Source: Neospora caninum Liverpool (taxonomy: Eukaryota > Apicomplexa > Conoidasida > Eucoccidiorida > Sarcocystidae). From it: a stretch of 64,000 bases of DNA. Numbering within the stretch: position 1 is the first letter of the stretch; the number at the start of each line of letters is the position of its first letter. The notes beneath the pieces were generated by a model. The model did no database searches. It was not told the DNA's origin and saw only the letters and a list, made by a program, of their open reading frames with translations. Both the position numbers and the translations under genes were made by a program. Shown piece by piece: positions 12,147 through 24,472 of this stretch. The DNA is taken from contig NC_018386.1 of the NCBI RefSeq assembly GCF_000208865.1, positions 744,001-808,000 of the forward strand. Reading direction: 5' to 3'.

Positions 12147-15100
12147 CATATATGGTGTATGGATATTGAGACGGGCAGACCAGAGAGATAGATTAATATA
12201 GGCGTTGTGGAAGAGTGTATTGACGTCGTGTCGTTATTCCTTTGCATATGCGCCTGTGTGCTGTTGAGGAGTTCTGTACAACTCGCTTACTTTTCGTTTT
12301 TCTTTCCGTTTCTCTTCTCGTTTTTTGCCGTAAGCTCGACGGCGTCTCCCCTGTCTCCTCTTGTGGTCCCCTGACAAGTCCCCGAGAAACTCGCCTCCTT
12401 TTCTCCCAGGGTGGCCCTGCGTCTCGTTTGTTGCCTTTCACTCTTCTTTCAGGATCCGGACCTCGTTCGTTCCCTCATCGGCCTCGTTCGCCTCGAGGGA
12501 GATTTGCATACGGTTCAGTACGTCTTGACAGTCCTCTGCGAAGTCGTTCGAGGTGAGACTCGCCCAGCTCTTCTCGGCAGAATGAAAGGTTCCTTTGTCC
12601 GCAACTGAGACTCCCTCTCGAGGGACGTGCTCAACAATCTAGGGTCCGTACATGTAAAGGGATCCTTACATCTACGTATACATTTATATACATTTATATG
12701 TACATATACATTTATATATAGTTATAGATATATATATATATATATATGGAGTGGCTCTATCCTGTTGGTCTTTCCGGGGGTGACAGGTTTTCTGCTTGGT
12801 TTTGGGTGAACGTTTCGGCGAGAGGGGAGCGATAGGGTTCTCCAGTCTCCACAGAAACGCCGAGTTGCCTTCCCATCTCTCTCCTCTTCCTTTGTTCGTT
12901 CGCAAAGACGTTGGTGAACATCTCTCTCCAACCTCGCGACCTCCCGCGTCCCGCCGCGTTCCTCTCTGCCTGCACGGCGTGTCTCTGACTGTCTCTCTAG
13001 CGGTCTCTCTTTCTGTGTTTGCATCGCCTCTCGGCTCGATTCGCAGACGATAGCAGCAAGTACGAGGCGCTGTGTTCAGCTGCGGCTGATGGCGAGGTGT
13101 TTGAGGCGTTTCGACAGCTTCTGGAAGTGCCCAACCTCGATGCCTATACAGCCGATAGAGCGGCCTTTCTCCTCTCAGGTCTCATGTGGTGAGAGCAGAC
13201 ACAGAAGCCGGGGGCGGCACCCGTGAGGCGGGAAGCAGAGGAAGTGGGAGATTCTCTTCCCTGTTGCTTACTTGCGCGTTCGTCGCTTCTTTTCGGTGCG
13301 TGAAAAGACAGCCGGCTCGTTCACCCTTTCTCTCCTGTTCTTTTTTTCTTCGGGGGCGCGGCGCTGAACGTCCTGGCCGAGTTTTCAGTGCGCGGAAACG
13401 TTCTCTGGGCTGCGTGTTCCGCGCCTGTATGCGCCGCGTCTCCTGGTCCGTCTCTCGGTTCGTTCCTGGTTGCAGCCGAGCCCGTTCAGGTTCCTTCACG
13501 GACACTCAAGTGGAATATCTGATTCAAGGTCTTCTCCACGGTCGGGCAGCGAACAAGTTCCTCCTCAGCGAAGCCGGCCGCCTCGATGCCTTCGTCAATC
13601 TCCTCAAAATCGGTGAGCTTGGCGTCAAAGGCAACCGAAACCAGTCACAAAGACGCGGCAGCAAACTGCGAATCGCACGCACCTGCCGATATATGTAATA
13701 TTTGTATTGTGTCTGTTTGGGTTTATAGCAGGTAGGTGTAAGTGGGGGACGTTCGGCAAGCGGTGAGCAAGAGGAAGGTTTGCGGTCGGCGGTTGGTGTG
13801 TCTCAGAACAGGCATGGCGTGGTGCATGCAGGTGTCGTGAGGCAGCCCTCAAGAGGGCGGCGAGCGCATGCAGAGAGCAACAGGAGCCCAACGTACTCAG
13901 ATTTACCGCGAACATGGCCAGAGAGGCAGGGCGGAGAGGAAGCGGAAAGCGGCGCGGGGCACACAGGCAGGATCGACGAGAAACGAGGGCGAAAAACGAC
14001 CCTACAGGAGCAGACGATCGAGAGGCAGGCGATCGAGAGGCTAACGTGTCTCTGGGTTTTGTGTTTTGCCTGTCTCTCGCTCTTTGCAGATCGCTACCGT
14101 CCGATGATTTGGGCCAGTCGCGGCTTTCCTGAGCTGTAAGGAGTCTCGCCCCTCGGCTTTTTTTGTCGTTAGTCGGGCTTGTCGTCGCTTTGGCGATGTC
14201 TCTCGATCGCGCCTTCCGGGCAAAAAGGCGCTTCCCCGCGCACTCGTGACTCTCCTCTCTTCCGCAGTGCTTCTCCCTGCGTTCTCTTGCAGAGTGCTGA
14301 AGAATCTGTCGCTGACGCTTCCCGCCAGCGTTCTATACAAGGCGATGTTCTGCGTCTGGCTGCTCACTTTCCACGACACGTTTTTGCCCCAGCTGAACGA
14401 GAAGGGAATCGTTCTCGCCGTGTGTGTGGTATTGAAGGAGTCGCGCGTGGAGAAGGTGAGAGTTTTACCATAACGCGTCACACGAGGGATTCGAACGGTC
14501 GCTGCAGTCCGTTAGCCGCTTGTCGGCGCGGGATACTTGAGTTAGGTCATGTGGTGAAGAGTGAAACTGTGTCTCCGTTCCAGCGCATTGAGATTCGTTG
14601 CGGTTGTGGACGCGAAGGGCCGCGCACGACCGAGCGGAATGCGCGGACTGTAAAATTACAGCAATGCGTTGCCAGCGAAGCTGTGTAGCCTTTCTGCGCT
14701 TCGACGCACCACGGCTGTCGAAATATGTCGTACAACGGGACTTGTATGTAGTTCGGGGAGATTTCGAGCAAAGAGCAAAGAAGCCTCGGAAATGCGGGCA
14801 CAAGCAGTCGCCCAGAAGCACAGACCCAGAGGGGCGAGTTGGTGCATGCATGCATGCGAGAGAAACGCGCAAAAAACTGAAGATGTGCACTGAAGACAGA
14901 GAGGGAGAAGAAGCGCAAGGAGAGAGGACGTGAAGAGCAGAGCGAGAGGAAACGAAGCAGAAATGAAAACGCTAGATTGTTAAGCGTTTTGGGTGTCGGG
15001 CTGCGTCTGGGTGGGTGGACTCGCCAGTGTGAAGCGTCGGTTGTGGTCAAGTCTTGAAACAGACGGGAATTTGAAGAAAGGCTTTTGTCTCTCGCGTGGA

Positions 15101-16279
15101 GCACAGGCTCGGTTCTCTGGGTTTGCGCGTGTTGAAGCGCGTGCAAAAACACACACGTTTACAAGAAACGCTCCTACACACGTTTTTTCAAGTCTGTCTT
15201 GAATTTCCTTCAACTTTCCATCTTTGGCAGGTGATTCGTGTCGGTCTGGGCGTGCTCCACAACTTGCTCAAGTGTGACGCCTCGGTAGAAACGATCATTG
15301 AGCAAAACGTCGCACAGGTGAGAGACACTCGTAACGTGATACGAAAGGCGAAAAAGGGAGGAAAGGATTCCGTTTCGAAGCGCGCTTCCAAGTTGTGCGG
15401 TCGGGAGGAGAGAGGAAAGGTGTGCGGTGAGGTGAACGAATCGCTTTTGATAACGACAACCGGTGAAAGCGCTGTGGATTTCGATAAACGAAGCTACAAA
15501 CGAGCCGCACAAAATGGCACAAGACACAAGCTTTCTCTTCCTTCACATGTCGCCTGTGAATGACGGGGGGGTATTGGGGTGTCTTCGTTTCTTCGAAATC
15601 AACATGTGCTCCACTCCGACTCATGCCTCGTGTAGAAGCGTAAAACACGTACTGGCGCGCATGTGCATGCATACATCGCACACTGCCTAGAGAATTCGCA
15701 TTTATCTTTACCTTTATATAAATATATATATACATATATATATGTATATATACATATTTATATGCATATGCATGCACGACGATGGGTGTGCGCGTCGGCT
15801 CAGGTGCTGGCTCTCTTGGAGTTTGAGAAGTGGCGGGATGGAGACATGTACGACGACATCAGAATCGCGGCCTCGCATCTGGAACAGAAAACTCGACAGT
15901 TCAACAATTTCGATCGCTACTGCCACGAGCTCGACAAAGGCAAACTCACGTGGTCTGTCATTCACTCAGGTACGCGCAACTTTCGGGTTTTTGTCTAGGC
16001 GCACATGCATGGATATACAATGCATATACGTGTGAAATACGCAGACAATATGTGTACATGTATAGCGTGTATATCTAGGCGCGTAAACGTACAAGTGAGG
16101 CGCTTCGAAGCGAACGTGAAGACCGCTATAATACTGAAATCCAGCACTTTTTTTAGCTGTCTTCAGCAGTCCAGTGGGTGTACCCGAGTGGATGTCTTCA
16201 TATTCATTCCTATATGTAATGCATATATACAGGTGTGTAGAAAAAAGGATTGTCATATCTAGCTGCATGCACACAGATA

Positions 16280-16319
<40 letters not shown>

Positions 16320-17291
16320 ATTTGAACGATTTGGATGTAGATGCTCTTCTGTGGAGGTTGCGGTCGCGGCTCGTTTTCTTTGTTTCGCGTGAATGAGCCG
16401 GATGTGAGTTTTTGCGTCGCACACTCTCACGCGTTCCGTGTCTCCGCTTGGAGAGCGCGATAGGTTTCCGGGAAGGAAGTCGCTTTTTTCTTCAGAAAAA
16501 TTCTGGAGAGAGAACGTCATGGCTTTCGAGAACGACGAGTTCCGAGCAGTCAAGAAGCTGGTGAAACTTCTCGACACATCAACTGACAAAACCACCCTCG
16601 CCGTCGCGTGCTACGACCTCGGCGAGTTCGCCCGGCTCCACCCCGCAGGAAAAAAGTAAAAACGTTCAAAAAATCAAATTCCATATATATATGTACACAA
16701 TATGTATACAATATATGAAGATATATACCTGTGCATATATATGTATATGTGTGTATTTACTGTGTATATCAGGGGTTTGCGTCTTTTTTTCCATAGTGCT
16801 TTGTTGATGGCGGGGTGTAGCAAGGGGGAGAAACGGGAAGCACTTTGTCCAGTTGTGTGTGTGTGTGTGTGTGTGTCACATCCGTATCCGAGATGTTTTG
16901 TCTCCTTTCAAGGAACTGGAAAAGAAATCAAAGGAGTGGAATTCGCTCATCTCATGAAAAGAGGCAAATGCAGGCTCTACCGGTCACCTGCATATATAGA
17001 TATACTTACACGTAGTAGACATGTGTGTGTATGTTGGTGTTCGTAGAGATATTTGGACGCCGGGACAGTGGGAGTGTAGTTTTGTAACTTTGTCAGTTTT
17101 GGATTTTTAATTGCGTTTTTGTCTGTGCCGGTGTCTTTTGGGGTTTCAGAGTTTGTCAGCAGCTGAAGGTGAAAGACCGCGTGATGTTGATGATCAGCGA
17201 CAAGGACCGTGAAGTCGCGGGCGAGGCGCTTCTCTGCATTCAGAAGTTGATGCTGAACAACTGGCAAGACGTGGCAGAACTCAAGAAATAA
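11027..17291 (+). CDS. V-type H+-ATPase subunit H, 11 exons, 481 aa
   Basis: Regulatory subunit H of the peripheral V1 sector of the vacuolar proton pump. In other eukaryotes it couples V1 to Vo and silences ATP hydrolysis in free V1. Exons: 11027-11188, 11555-11695, 12453-12552, 13047-13188, 13476-13612, 14090-14135, 14293-14455, 15231-15317, 15804-15969, 16496-16655, 17150-17291; phases close to 482 codons with TAA at 17289. Length matches human ATP6V1H (483 aa). Matching blocks include LTLPASVLYKAMFCVWLL (family: LQYQMIFSIWLLAF), VIRVGLGVLHNLLK, EKFWREN, DLGEFARLHPAGK (family: DVGEYVRHYPRGK) and the C-terminal ALLCIQKLMLNNW (family: ALLAVQKLMVHNW). The protein is all-helical HEAT/armadillo-like, with no signal peptide or membrane segment. 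Several introns carry microsatellites, and intron 9 carries an rRNA-like insertion at 16131. Confidence 0.96.
12113..12142. repeat. (TA)n microsatellite, V-ATPase H intron 2
   Basis: A pure (TA)n tract follows a degenerate CATACATA stretch within the intron between exons ending at 11695 and starting at 12453. Confidence 0.9.
16131..16175 (-). repeat. Mitochondrial LSU-rRNA-like fragment (putative NUMT), copy 1
   Basis: About 45 bp here are closely similar to 56225-56266 in the same orientation. Read on minus, the block GACAGCTAAAAAAAGTGCTG resembles the bacterial 23S GTPase-centre start GACAGCCAGGATGTTGGCTT. Coccidian nuclear genomes are known to carry many short mitochondrial DNA insertions, so I infer a NUMT. 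It is intronic in the V-ATPase H gene and should not affect the protein. Confidence 0.45.
16284..16317. repeat. (TA)n microsatellite, V-ATPase H intron 9
   Basis: A pure (TA)n run lies shortly after the rRNA-like fragment, between exons ending at 15969 and starting at 16496. Confidence 0.95.
16854..16876. repeat. (GT)n microsatellite, V-ATPase H intron 10
   Basis: About eleven GT units lie between exons ending at 16655 and starting at 17150. Confidence 0.9.
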
Positions 17292-17974
17292 ACGCTGCGG
17301 AAGTGGGCAAAGAAAAAAGGCGCCGACTGTCTACGCCGACAGAGAGCGGTGTCTAGACAGAACAGGTTTCAAGAGAACGCACAGAAGAGCTCGGCGGCAG
17401 ACGCGAGGATAGAGCCGCGAAGAGAAGGATGAAGCAGCGAAGCAGTCGTCGCCTTTTTCCCCTGTGCGGCGTGGCAGTCGTCTTGCGCTTCCGGCGATTT
17501 TTGTCAATTAGTGCAGTTTTTCGCGCCGTCCCGTGATGTGTCATTGGGGCTCATGCCGGCGCCGGTGACTCAGAGACTCTCGGCAGCGAGAGACGCTCTC
17601 GCTGAGAAATGAGACTCGCAAGAGGCTTTTTTGTACCTCCAAAGTAAAACGAAAAAGAACCATCGCCAACCCGTAGATACACTGTTCGCGAGAAGGAAAC
17701 GCGCGCTGCCTCCGCGGGTATCCGCTCCCGCGAACACCCAAAGAAAGAGAAAAGGGTGAGCGAAGAGAGATGAGACACAGCAGAGATAAGAGAAACTTCT
17801 GAAGAGAGAGAGAAGAGACAGCAAGGAGAGACGAGGGAGAGAAGACAGAACAGAGAGATAAGGAACAGGTACGGGAGAAAAAAGGACGGGGAGAAGAGAC
17901 AAAACGAAAACCCGCACGCGCAGAGGCAGGCGAGGAATGCGCTGGACGGATCGCCGCTTGCGCCGCGAGGTGCG
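17292..17974. other. Convergent intergenic region between V-ATPase H and the endonuclease gene
   Basis: Both neighbours appear to end here, so this should hold two 3' UTRs. Purine-rich sequence (GAGAGA words) from about 17740 to 17900 gives Leu/Ser-rich minus-strand open frames that look spurious. No gene is seen. Confidence 0.45.
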
Positions 17975-20884
17975 TCACAGAGAGCGGAGAAACGCCTCAA
18001 GGAAGGAAAGCTGGTTGTGTCCTCTCGGCTTTCTCTCAGACGAGAACAGAGGCGAGAAAGGTGTCGTCCACGAAAACGTTCTCACTTGTTCGCACGTCAA
18101 CCTGTCGCCGTCGCACACGTAAATCCAAGAGAGCGTGGCCAGTCGGATCGACTCTCTGGCGCACCGAAGAAGGGCGGCGTTTCCAAGCGCGTTTTTTCAA
18201 CGTCCGTGCGTCATCTTTTCGACTCGTGTTCTGAGGAACACAGGCGCCGTGGCGAGGCCGCCGCAGGATCCGAAACGCTCGAAACACACGTGTTTTGGTA
18301 TCGGCGTCGATGGAAGGGGATTGGAAGGAGCGTCAACGCCGCCTTGCTGCTTTCGATTCGCCTACCGGTCTGCGTCTCTGCCGCCTCAAAACGCGAGAGG
18401 GTACTTCTTGCCCTCTACCTCTCTCCGTCGCTCCACTCTGACGTGCGCTCGGTTTCGTCCTTTTTTTCTCGCCTCCTCATCTTTTTTCCCCCTCGGCTCT
18501 GCACGATTTCTGAGCTGGAGGGCGTCGCCTCAGGTGCTGCGTTCGCCCGTGTCGAGAGTTTCCTGTTTAGGTTTTTCCTGTCGTTTCGTGCTCGCCAGTG
18601 CGTTCAGAGCCTTCTTGTTCGGACCGCTTCTCCGCTCCAGTCAGGCGAGGCGGCGCCGAAGTCGATCGCGACGACGCACCAAGCATATCAAACGCGCCTG
18701 GAGCGCAGAAGCTGAACGTCGGCGGGTGCGTTCTCTCTGAGTTTTGCGCGTTTCGCCCGCGCTGCACGGTCAGCCCGTCGGCCTGCGTCTCCCGCCGTGT
18801 CGACCGCATAGCCCTTCTGGCTTCTCTCTCGCGCAGAGGCACAGCGGCGGCGTCGAAGTCCCCGCCATCCCGCGAGGGTCTCTTCTCGCCCGCGGTGCCT
18901 GTCGGAGTCCATTCGCGGGTTCTGCAGAGATCGATCGCGAGAAGGAAACGAGACGTCTCTTCTCGCTCGCGTCTGCGACGACGCCTCTCGGCCGAGGGAA
19001 ACGGAGACGCCTGTCGCTCACCGAGCTTCCCACGGCCAGATCGCAGGCCGAACGCGGCCTCTTCCTGCTGACTGCTCGGCGAGATCTTCTCTCCCGCCTC
19101 TCGTCCGGCGGGGGTGGCCCTCGCCTGGTCCCTCGAGAGGAACAGAGACGAAAATCCGCGAGTCGTCTCCGCGCCGGAAACGCTTCCCGCGTCTCCGGAC
19201 GCCTGGGTCTGCTCGCACTTCTCGCGAGCGTAGGTCACCACACCCTGCATGCAGGCGCCCGACAGTCGAGAGAGCGGAGTGCGTTCAGACACAGGCGCTG
19301 GCGGTTGTGCGAGTGGGGGGGGGGGGGGGGGATGCAACGGGGGCGCCACGGGCGGGACGCGTGTCGCGCACAGAAACCGCAGGAAGGAAGCAAAAGGGTG
19401 GCGCGTAAGGCGGTCGATGGAGCAACGAAACGAGAGAGCCGGAAAAGCGGCAAGGAAGATAACAGAAAGGGCCCACAAAACGCGCCTCAACGGAGAGACA
19501 GCGCGGGCTCAGCGAGAAAAACGCATGCGGCGAGATACTTTAGACAACGAGGAAGCTCGGCGAGGTGAGGTGGAAGAAGGTCCGTGGAAACACCACAGAA
19601 ACAAGCGAGGAAGAGAGTCGGAGCGCGACGGCGAGATGTGCAGATGGAGAGATGTGAAAGAGCTCCCAGAGAAGAGACAAACAGGGCGGGTGTTTTGTGT
19701 GGGAGCACAGATCTGCGAGGGAGCAAAGAAGTCGCGTGGACGCTGCCGAAGCGGGGTTTTCCGAGGTCTTTGGAAGCGAAAGCGTTTCAAAGACGAAACC
19801 CTCAGACACACTGCATGCCCGTCACAGTGCCGCCTCCGTCGCACCTCGTGGTTCGGGCTCCGTCGATGGTCCAGCTGCGGCCGCATTTTAGAAAGCCCGC
19901 GTCTGGGGGCCCTCTACACAGCCGGTGCGCTTCTCTTTCTGTTTTCCCTTCTTCTCCCACTTCTTTTTGTGCACGCCCGAGACGCCTGCTGCCTGCTGAC
20001 GGTTTCGCCGGTGTGTGGCTGAAGTGTTTGTGGAGCGTGGGTGCCGGCCCTTTTCCTGTTCGGGCCTCTCGCTTCGGCTTCCTCGTCTTGCGCGTTCAAC
20101 AGAACCGAGTTGCGCGAAAGCAACCGTTGCGTTGCTCTTTTCCGGCCTACCTGGAAATCGAGCCCGCTGATCCACTCGACGAACTGCAGAGGCACGCGGA
20201 AAGCTCGCATGTCTGACACTCTGTCGACTTTCTTGTTGGGGACGACGAAGGCTCCCAAGACAACCTCGGGGAGGCGCGACGTCCCCTGCGATGTTCGTCG
20301 CGGACCAGCGCCCAGAACAATTTTGAAAAGATGCGTCGGCACAGGAACCAAGTGCGCGCCGATCACTTCGTGCTCCACGTGCAAGGGAGGCACCGTCTTT
20401 CCAGAAGAAGCGGAAGAGGGCGGGGGCGTTTGACTGGTGTGTTGCTCGCGAACGGCCTCGCGGCACGCGCGGAAACTCCATTCGAGTCCATCGGTCTCCG
20501 GCGGGGAGATCGAGGAAGACGAGTGGAGGGGAGACGAAGCAGAAGAAAACTCGAACGCTTGGAGGGAAGCCGGCGAAGCCGCCGACCCCGTGAGCGCCTC
20601 AACGGAGACAGGAAGGACATCTGGAGCGGAGGCGTAGGGCCTGAAAGGAGACAGGGCGCACGAGTCCACAAAAAAGACAGCCCTTCTCGGCCGCATTCAA
20701 AATGCTCGTAGCCAAGACGGCGAAAGGCCCTATGTTCCAACCTGCTGCATTTTCCCCTACTCGACTGCGTCGGGACAAAAACGCATCTGCCTCGACTTTT
20801 CTGCGTGTGTTTGCAGTCGCCTGAGCCTCACAGAAATACATCATGAAGTTACACTGCGCGACCTATATATATATATATATATAT

Positions 20885-20916
<32 letters not shown>

Positions 20917-20948
20917 GCATTTATACTTCTATGCGGATATGCGCACAA

Positions 20949-20988
<40 letters not shown>

Positions 20989-22383
20989 GTGTAGGAAGAT
21001 GAGCGTACATAAATGTATTCCTCCGGGGGCAGCGCGCTCTTTCCGTCTCTTCCCTGTGTGTGGCGTCCAGGAAGACGGTGTCAGCGTAATCTTTTGGTCC
21101 TTCCCCCGAGCACAGTTTTCAGGTCGCACGTGGTGTTTATGCGGGAGCAGAGGGGTTTTTTCTTCCGCGGCCAGACGCGATTGGTCAAACGTGGACGCTC
21201 GGCCTGTGTGTATGCGATCTCACTTGAGGCACGCAAATGTCCGGAAGGCGGTCGTCCTGGGTTCTTCCTTCGCTTCGCTCTCTCCACGACTCTGCGACAG
21301 ACCCGAGAACGATGCGGACCGCCGCCCCCAAGCTCCCCGCCGTTTTCTGGCCTCTGCGCCAGGAGTCTCGCCGTCTGCATGCAAAAGGCGAGTTGGTGCA
21401 CTTCCCTCTTCTCCGCTCCTCTCGCTGTCTCCGCCTCCGTCCCCCGGGGCGTCTTCGCGCCTGAGCGCGTCGCCCGCTGCCGCGAGGTTCGCGCGGTCGA
21501 CTTGCCCGCCTCGCTCCGACACAGCGACTCGCGCGCCGCTCGAAAAGAAATTTTCCCTCGAGGCCTCGTCCTTCTCGCGGAGCGGTGAGGGATCCGACCC
21601 CTCGCCCGCTCCCTTAGAAGGCGCAAAGGGGGAAGAAGAAGACGGAGAAGAAGAGGATAGACTGCGAGGAGGGGAAGTGTACTTTTGAGCACGAGGGACA
21701 GAGACAAGGGGTGCACGAGACACGAGGTCGTGTGGGATCCACAGAGGGCCGGAGACGACGTAAACTTCTTCGTACAGGCGTGCGAGTGATTTCGTTAGCA
21801 CCTCCAACTTGAACCTGTGCATGCAATTGTGGAAAAAGAGAAATACCAGAACAGAGACAAATTGATGGGGGGGAAGGTCCGCTGAAACACGGGACAAATG
21901 CGTGCGTTTATCTTCCACGATTTCTCCACTTAATCCTGTCATAGGGATGGCATCCGCTTCCATTGTTCAGAGAAATCACACTGCGCAAGCACGTGTCGCG
22001 ATACAAAAATATGCATGCATATGGGTGGAGGAATGCCATTCAAGTAAGCACGGAAATATATATATATATATATGTGAATTTACACATGCAGGAATATCTC
22101 TGCAAAGATGCATGCACATGCACGACTAGCAAATCGTCGTTGTCTGGAGATCCTTGTTCGCTTCCTCTCTTGCTGCGAGCTTTTCCCCCATCGCTCCGAC
22201 TCCCCAGCAGGCGTTTCGAGCCGTTGAGGAACAAACCGTTCTCTCCTGTGTTTATCCCATTCTTCCGTGTACGCAGAAACGTTCATGCGTATACAGGCAT
22301 TCATAGATACCTATGTGGATTTGCATGCGACTGTAGATCGACACACATTTTCATCGTGTACCCCTGCACACGTCGCTGTATAT

Positions 22384-22436
<53 letters not shown>

Positions 22437-24472
22437 ATTTGATGGTTTTTGCGGGGGGGTCGTCAGTCTTTTCCTTACCATGCGCCAGCGTTGACAGCTT
22501 GGTTTTGAGGAATGATGTTTGCACCGAGCGAGAAGGTGCTCTGGAGCGCCTCGAGACTGTCCTTGTGTAGAGCGACAGCCGCTAAGTGTCCCTTGCTGTA
22601 TCCTGTCAAGCAAATCGGGAATTCAACAGATGCGTTTCCATTCGCTTCGAACCCTGCAAAACGCCTCTGAGACTCCGCATCGATTCAAAGGAATCGGAGG
22701 ACAGGGACAGGCTCAGTGGCGATCCACGAATCAGCTGGAGTCTAAGCGAGATCGGCGAGGAAACGGTGTCAAAGCGTTGCATGCAATGAGCGTTAAAATG
22801 CTGCGTGGTCCTCTCTACTTCATTTGCGCTCGATTAGAGTCCTATTCTCAAACCAGGGCGAAGTGTCTCATAAGCTACACCCCCGGCCACGTGCAAAATC
22901 GTACATATACAAATATAGGCATGTAGGTGTAGATGTGTATATCTGCATGCAAGAATCTGCAAAGGCCACCCAAGAGGCAGACATACACGAAGGCGCGCCT
23001 GTAGGCTAGCGCACACGTGGAAGTGCCTCCACCCCAGTCGCGCATGCACGGTCAGCTGCGGCGAGCTAGGCGTAGACACGTGCCGGAGTCACGAGATGCG
23101 CTGTTCCCAGCGAGACTGGAAAGATGCGCAAAATCGAGCGGCAGAGATATACGGAGGTGGGCCGCGTCAGAAGCATGTACCGGAGGCAAGAATGAGAAGA
23201 AGGGGAGAAGCAAAGGCCGAGGCACAAGCGTCGACGGCTGAGAGAGATGGACGTGTGTCAAACGAGAGAATCAGACGAGCCGCAATGCAACGGGTGGCGG
23301 AGGTGAATCGACACGAAATGCCGCGCATTCCTATTCGAGGATGCCAACCGGACGCACTGAGAGATCGGGAGTCGCCTACCCGATCGTAGATAGTCGCTAT
23401 TGTCCGCGCTCCACAGCTTGTCGATTCGGGGATCTTGTGTGAAGTTGAGAGCCCGTCTGTCGACGCCTCCCGTCGTTTTGAGACCCTTTTGAGGCGTTTT
23501 CGAATATAAGCCGCGTCTCCCGAGCCGGTGGCCTTCCTCGTCGCTTCCTTCGCTCTCACTGGGGTTCTCCTCGTCGGACCCTGTGGAAAGGCCCTCTGTG
23601 CGCCTCTCATGCTCCGCGTCTGGCTCGGCCTGTCTCTCTGGGTCTCTCGCCGCAGGTGCGCGCCTCGGCTCCGCTCCCGTGGCCTTTCCTGTCGCCGCGC
23701 CCTGAAGCTCTCGACTCGCATCAGAGAATGTCTCTCTGTCCCCGGTCCCGTCTCCTATCTCCTCGCTGTCCGCCTCCTCGGAGCGGAGATCGCCGCCCAA
23801 GCGCTCCGCGACGAACAGCGGCTGTCGATGAGCAGTGGAGACGAGAGACACGAACGCGGGGGAGTACAGCAGGCGCTCCGTCGACGGCAAGAGAGCGGAA
23901 GGGTAGTGCGACCGCGGGTCAGTTGCAGTTGCTCCATGCCCATTGGGTGCTTTTAGAGACGCCTCCACGGCAGATAGACCGCGAAGAGACACCAGACCCT
24001 CCTGCTCGCCTTCCTCGTGGTCGCCCTCCTCCTCCTCGCGGAAACTTGCGTCGCTCCAGCCGAGCGAAGGGAACCGCGTCTGCCGGCCAGGCGCGTGTCT
24101 TGTGGCTAGCCAAGCGGCTGCAACGCCTGAGAGGACCCCGAGCGAGAAGGCAGCTAGCGTCCGGCGAGCCCCCGAGGTCTTTGGGGTTGGCGCCTGTTGT
24201 CCGCAAGACGCGCGTGTGCAGACCGGGCGACGAGGCGCAGGCGAGGAGAAACACGAAGACTGTCGATGTGCGTTCCCTGGCGAAGACAGGCGGGATGTAA
24301 AGAGAGGATTGAATTGCCGTATCACGAAACGCTCGCGCCAGCAGTGAAGTGTATGCGAAGAAGCAAGCACGAAAGGTGGAAAGCGTGGGCAAGAAGGCCC
24401 AAACCCGCGAAGCTTGCGCGGTGTTTTGAAGGATCTCTCCAGCGAGGGAGAGCTCCACAAGCGGCTCTTCAT
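17975..24472 (-). CDS. EndoG-type mitochondrial DNA/RNA non-specific endonuclease (3' exons tentative)
   Basis: Beta-beta-alpha-metal nuclease of the endonuclease G family, expected in the mitochondrial intermembrane space, cleaving DNA and RNA. Well-supported exons (minus): 24472-23380, 22602-22479, 21814-21224, 20640-20151. Tentative last exons: 19244-19022 and 18153-17975; with these the phases close at 899 aa. The N-terminus has an Arg/Ser-rich, presequence-like stretch and a hydrophobic segment (about 106-124) before the nuclease domain. Domain matches: [19 protein letters not shown] (human ATNADYRGSGFDRGHLAA), [12 protein letters not shown] (human LNQNAWNNLE), [12 protein letters not shown] and [13 protein letters not shown]. 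The catalytic histidine would be H370. Oddities: the DRGH motif is SKGH, and about 240 low-complexity residues split the domain between GPLWIP and HVEHEVIG. Start chosen at the Met preceding KSRLW (24472); the frame is open further upstream, so an earlier start is possible. Confidence 0.85.
20861..20984. repeat. Clustered (TA)n microsatellites, endonuclease intron 3
   Basis: Three (TA)n tracts (about 20861-20888, 20893-20916 and 20950-20984) lie close together in the intron between exons 21224 and 20640. Tyr/Ile-rich open frames across them are artefacts. Confidence 0.95.
22378..22436. repeat. (TA)n microsatellite, endonuclease intron 2
   Basis: Interrupted (TA)n/(TATACA)n tract about 40 bp downstream (in gene sense) of the exon ending at 22479. 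A smaller (TA)n lies at about 22056. Confidence 0.9.

Noticed and set aside
14475..14545. tRNA-like stretch on minus (GGACTGCAG followed by GTTCGAATCC)
   Set aside because: The anticodon-like and T-loop-like words are present, but the T-stem and acceptor arms do not pair. It lies in a V-ATPase H intron. A tRNAscan-SE run would settle it.
20844..20990. Tyr/Ile-rich frames across the (TA)n tracts
   Set aside because: Artefacts of microsatellite translation; the tracts are intronic in the endonuclease gene.
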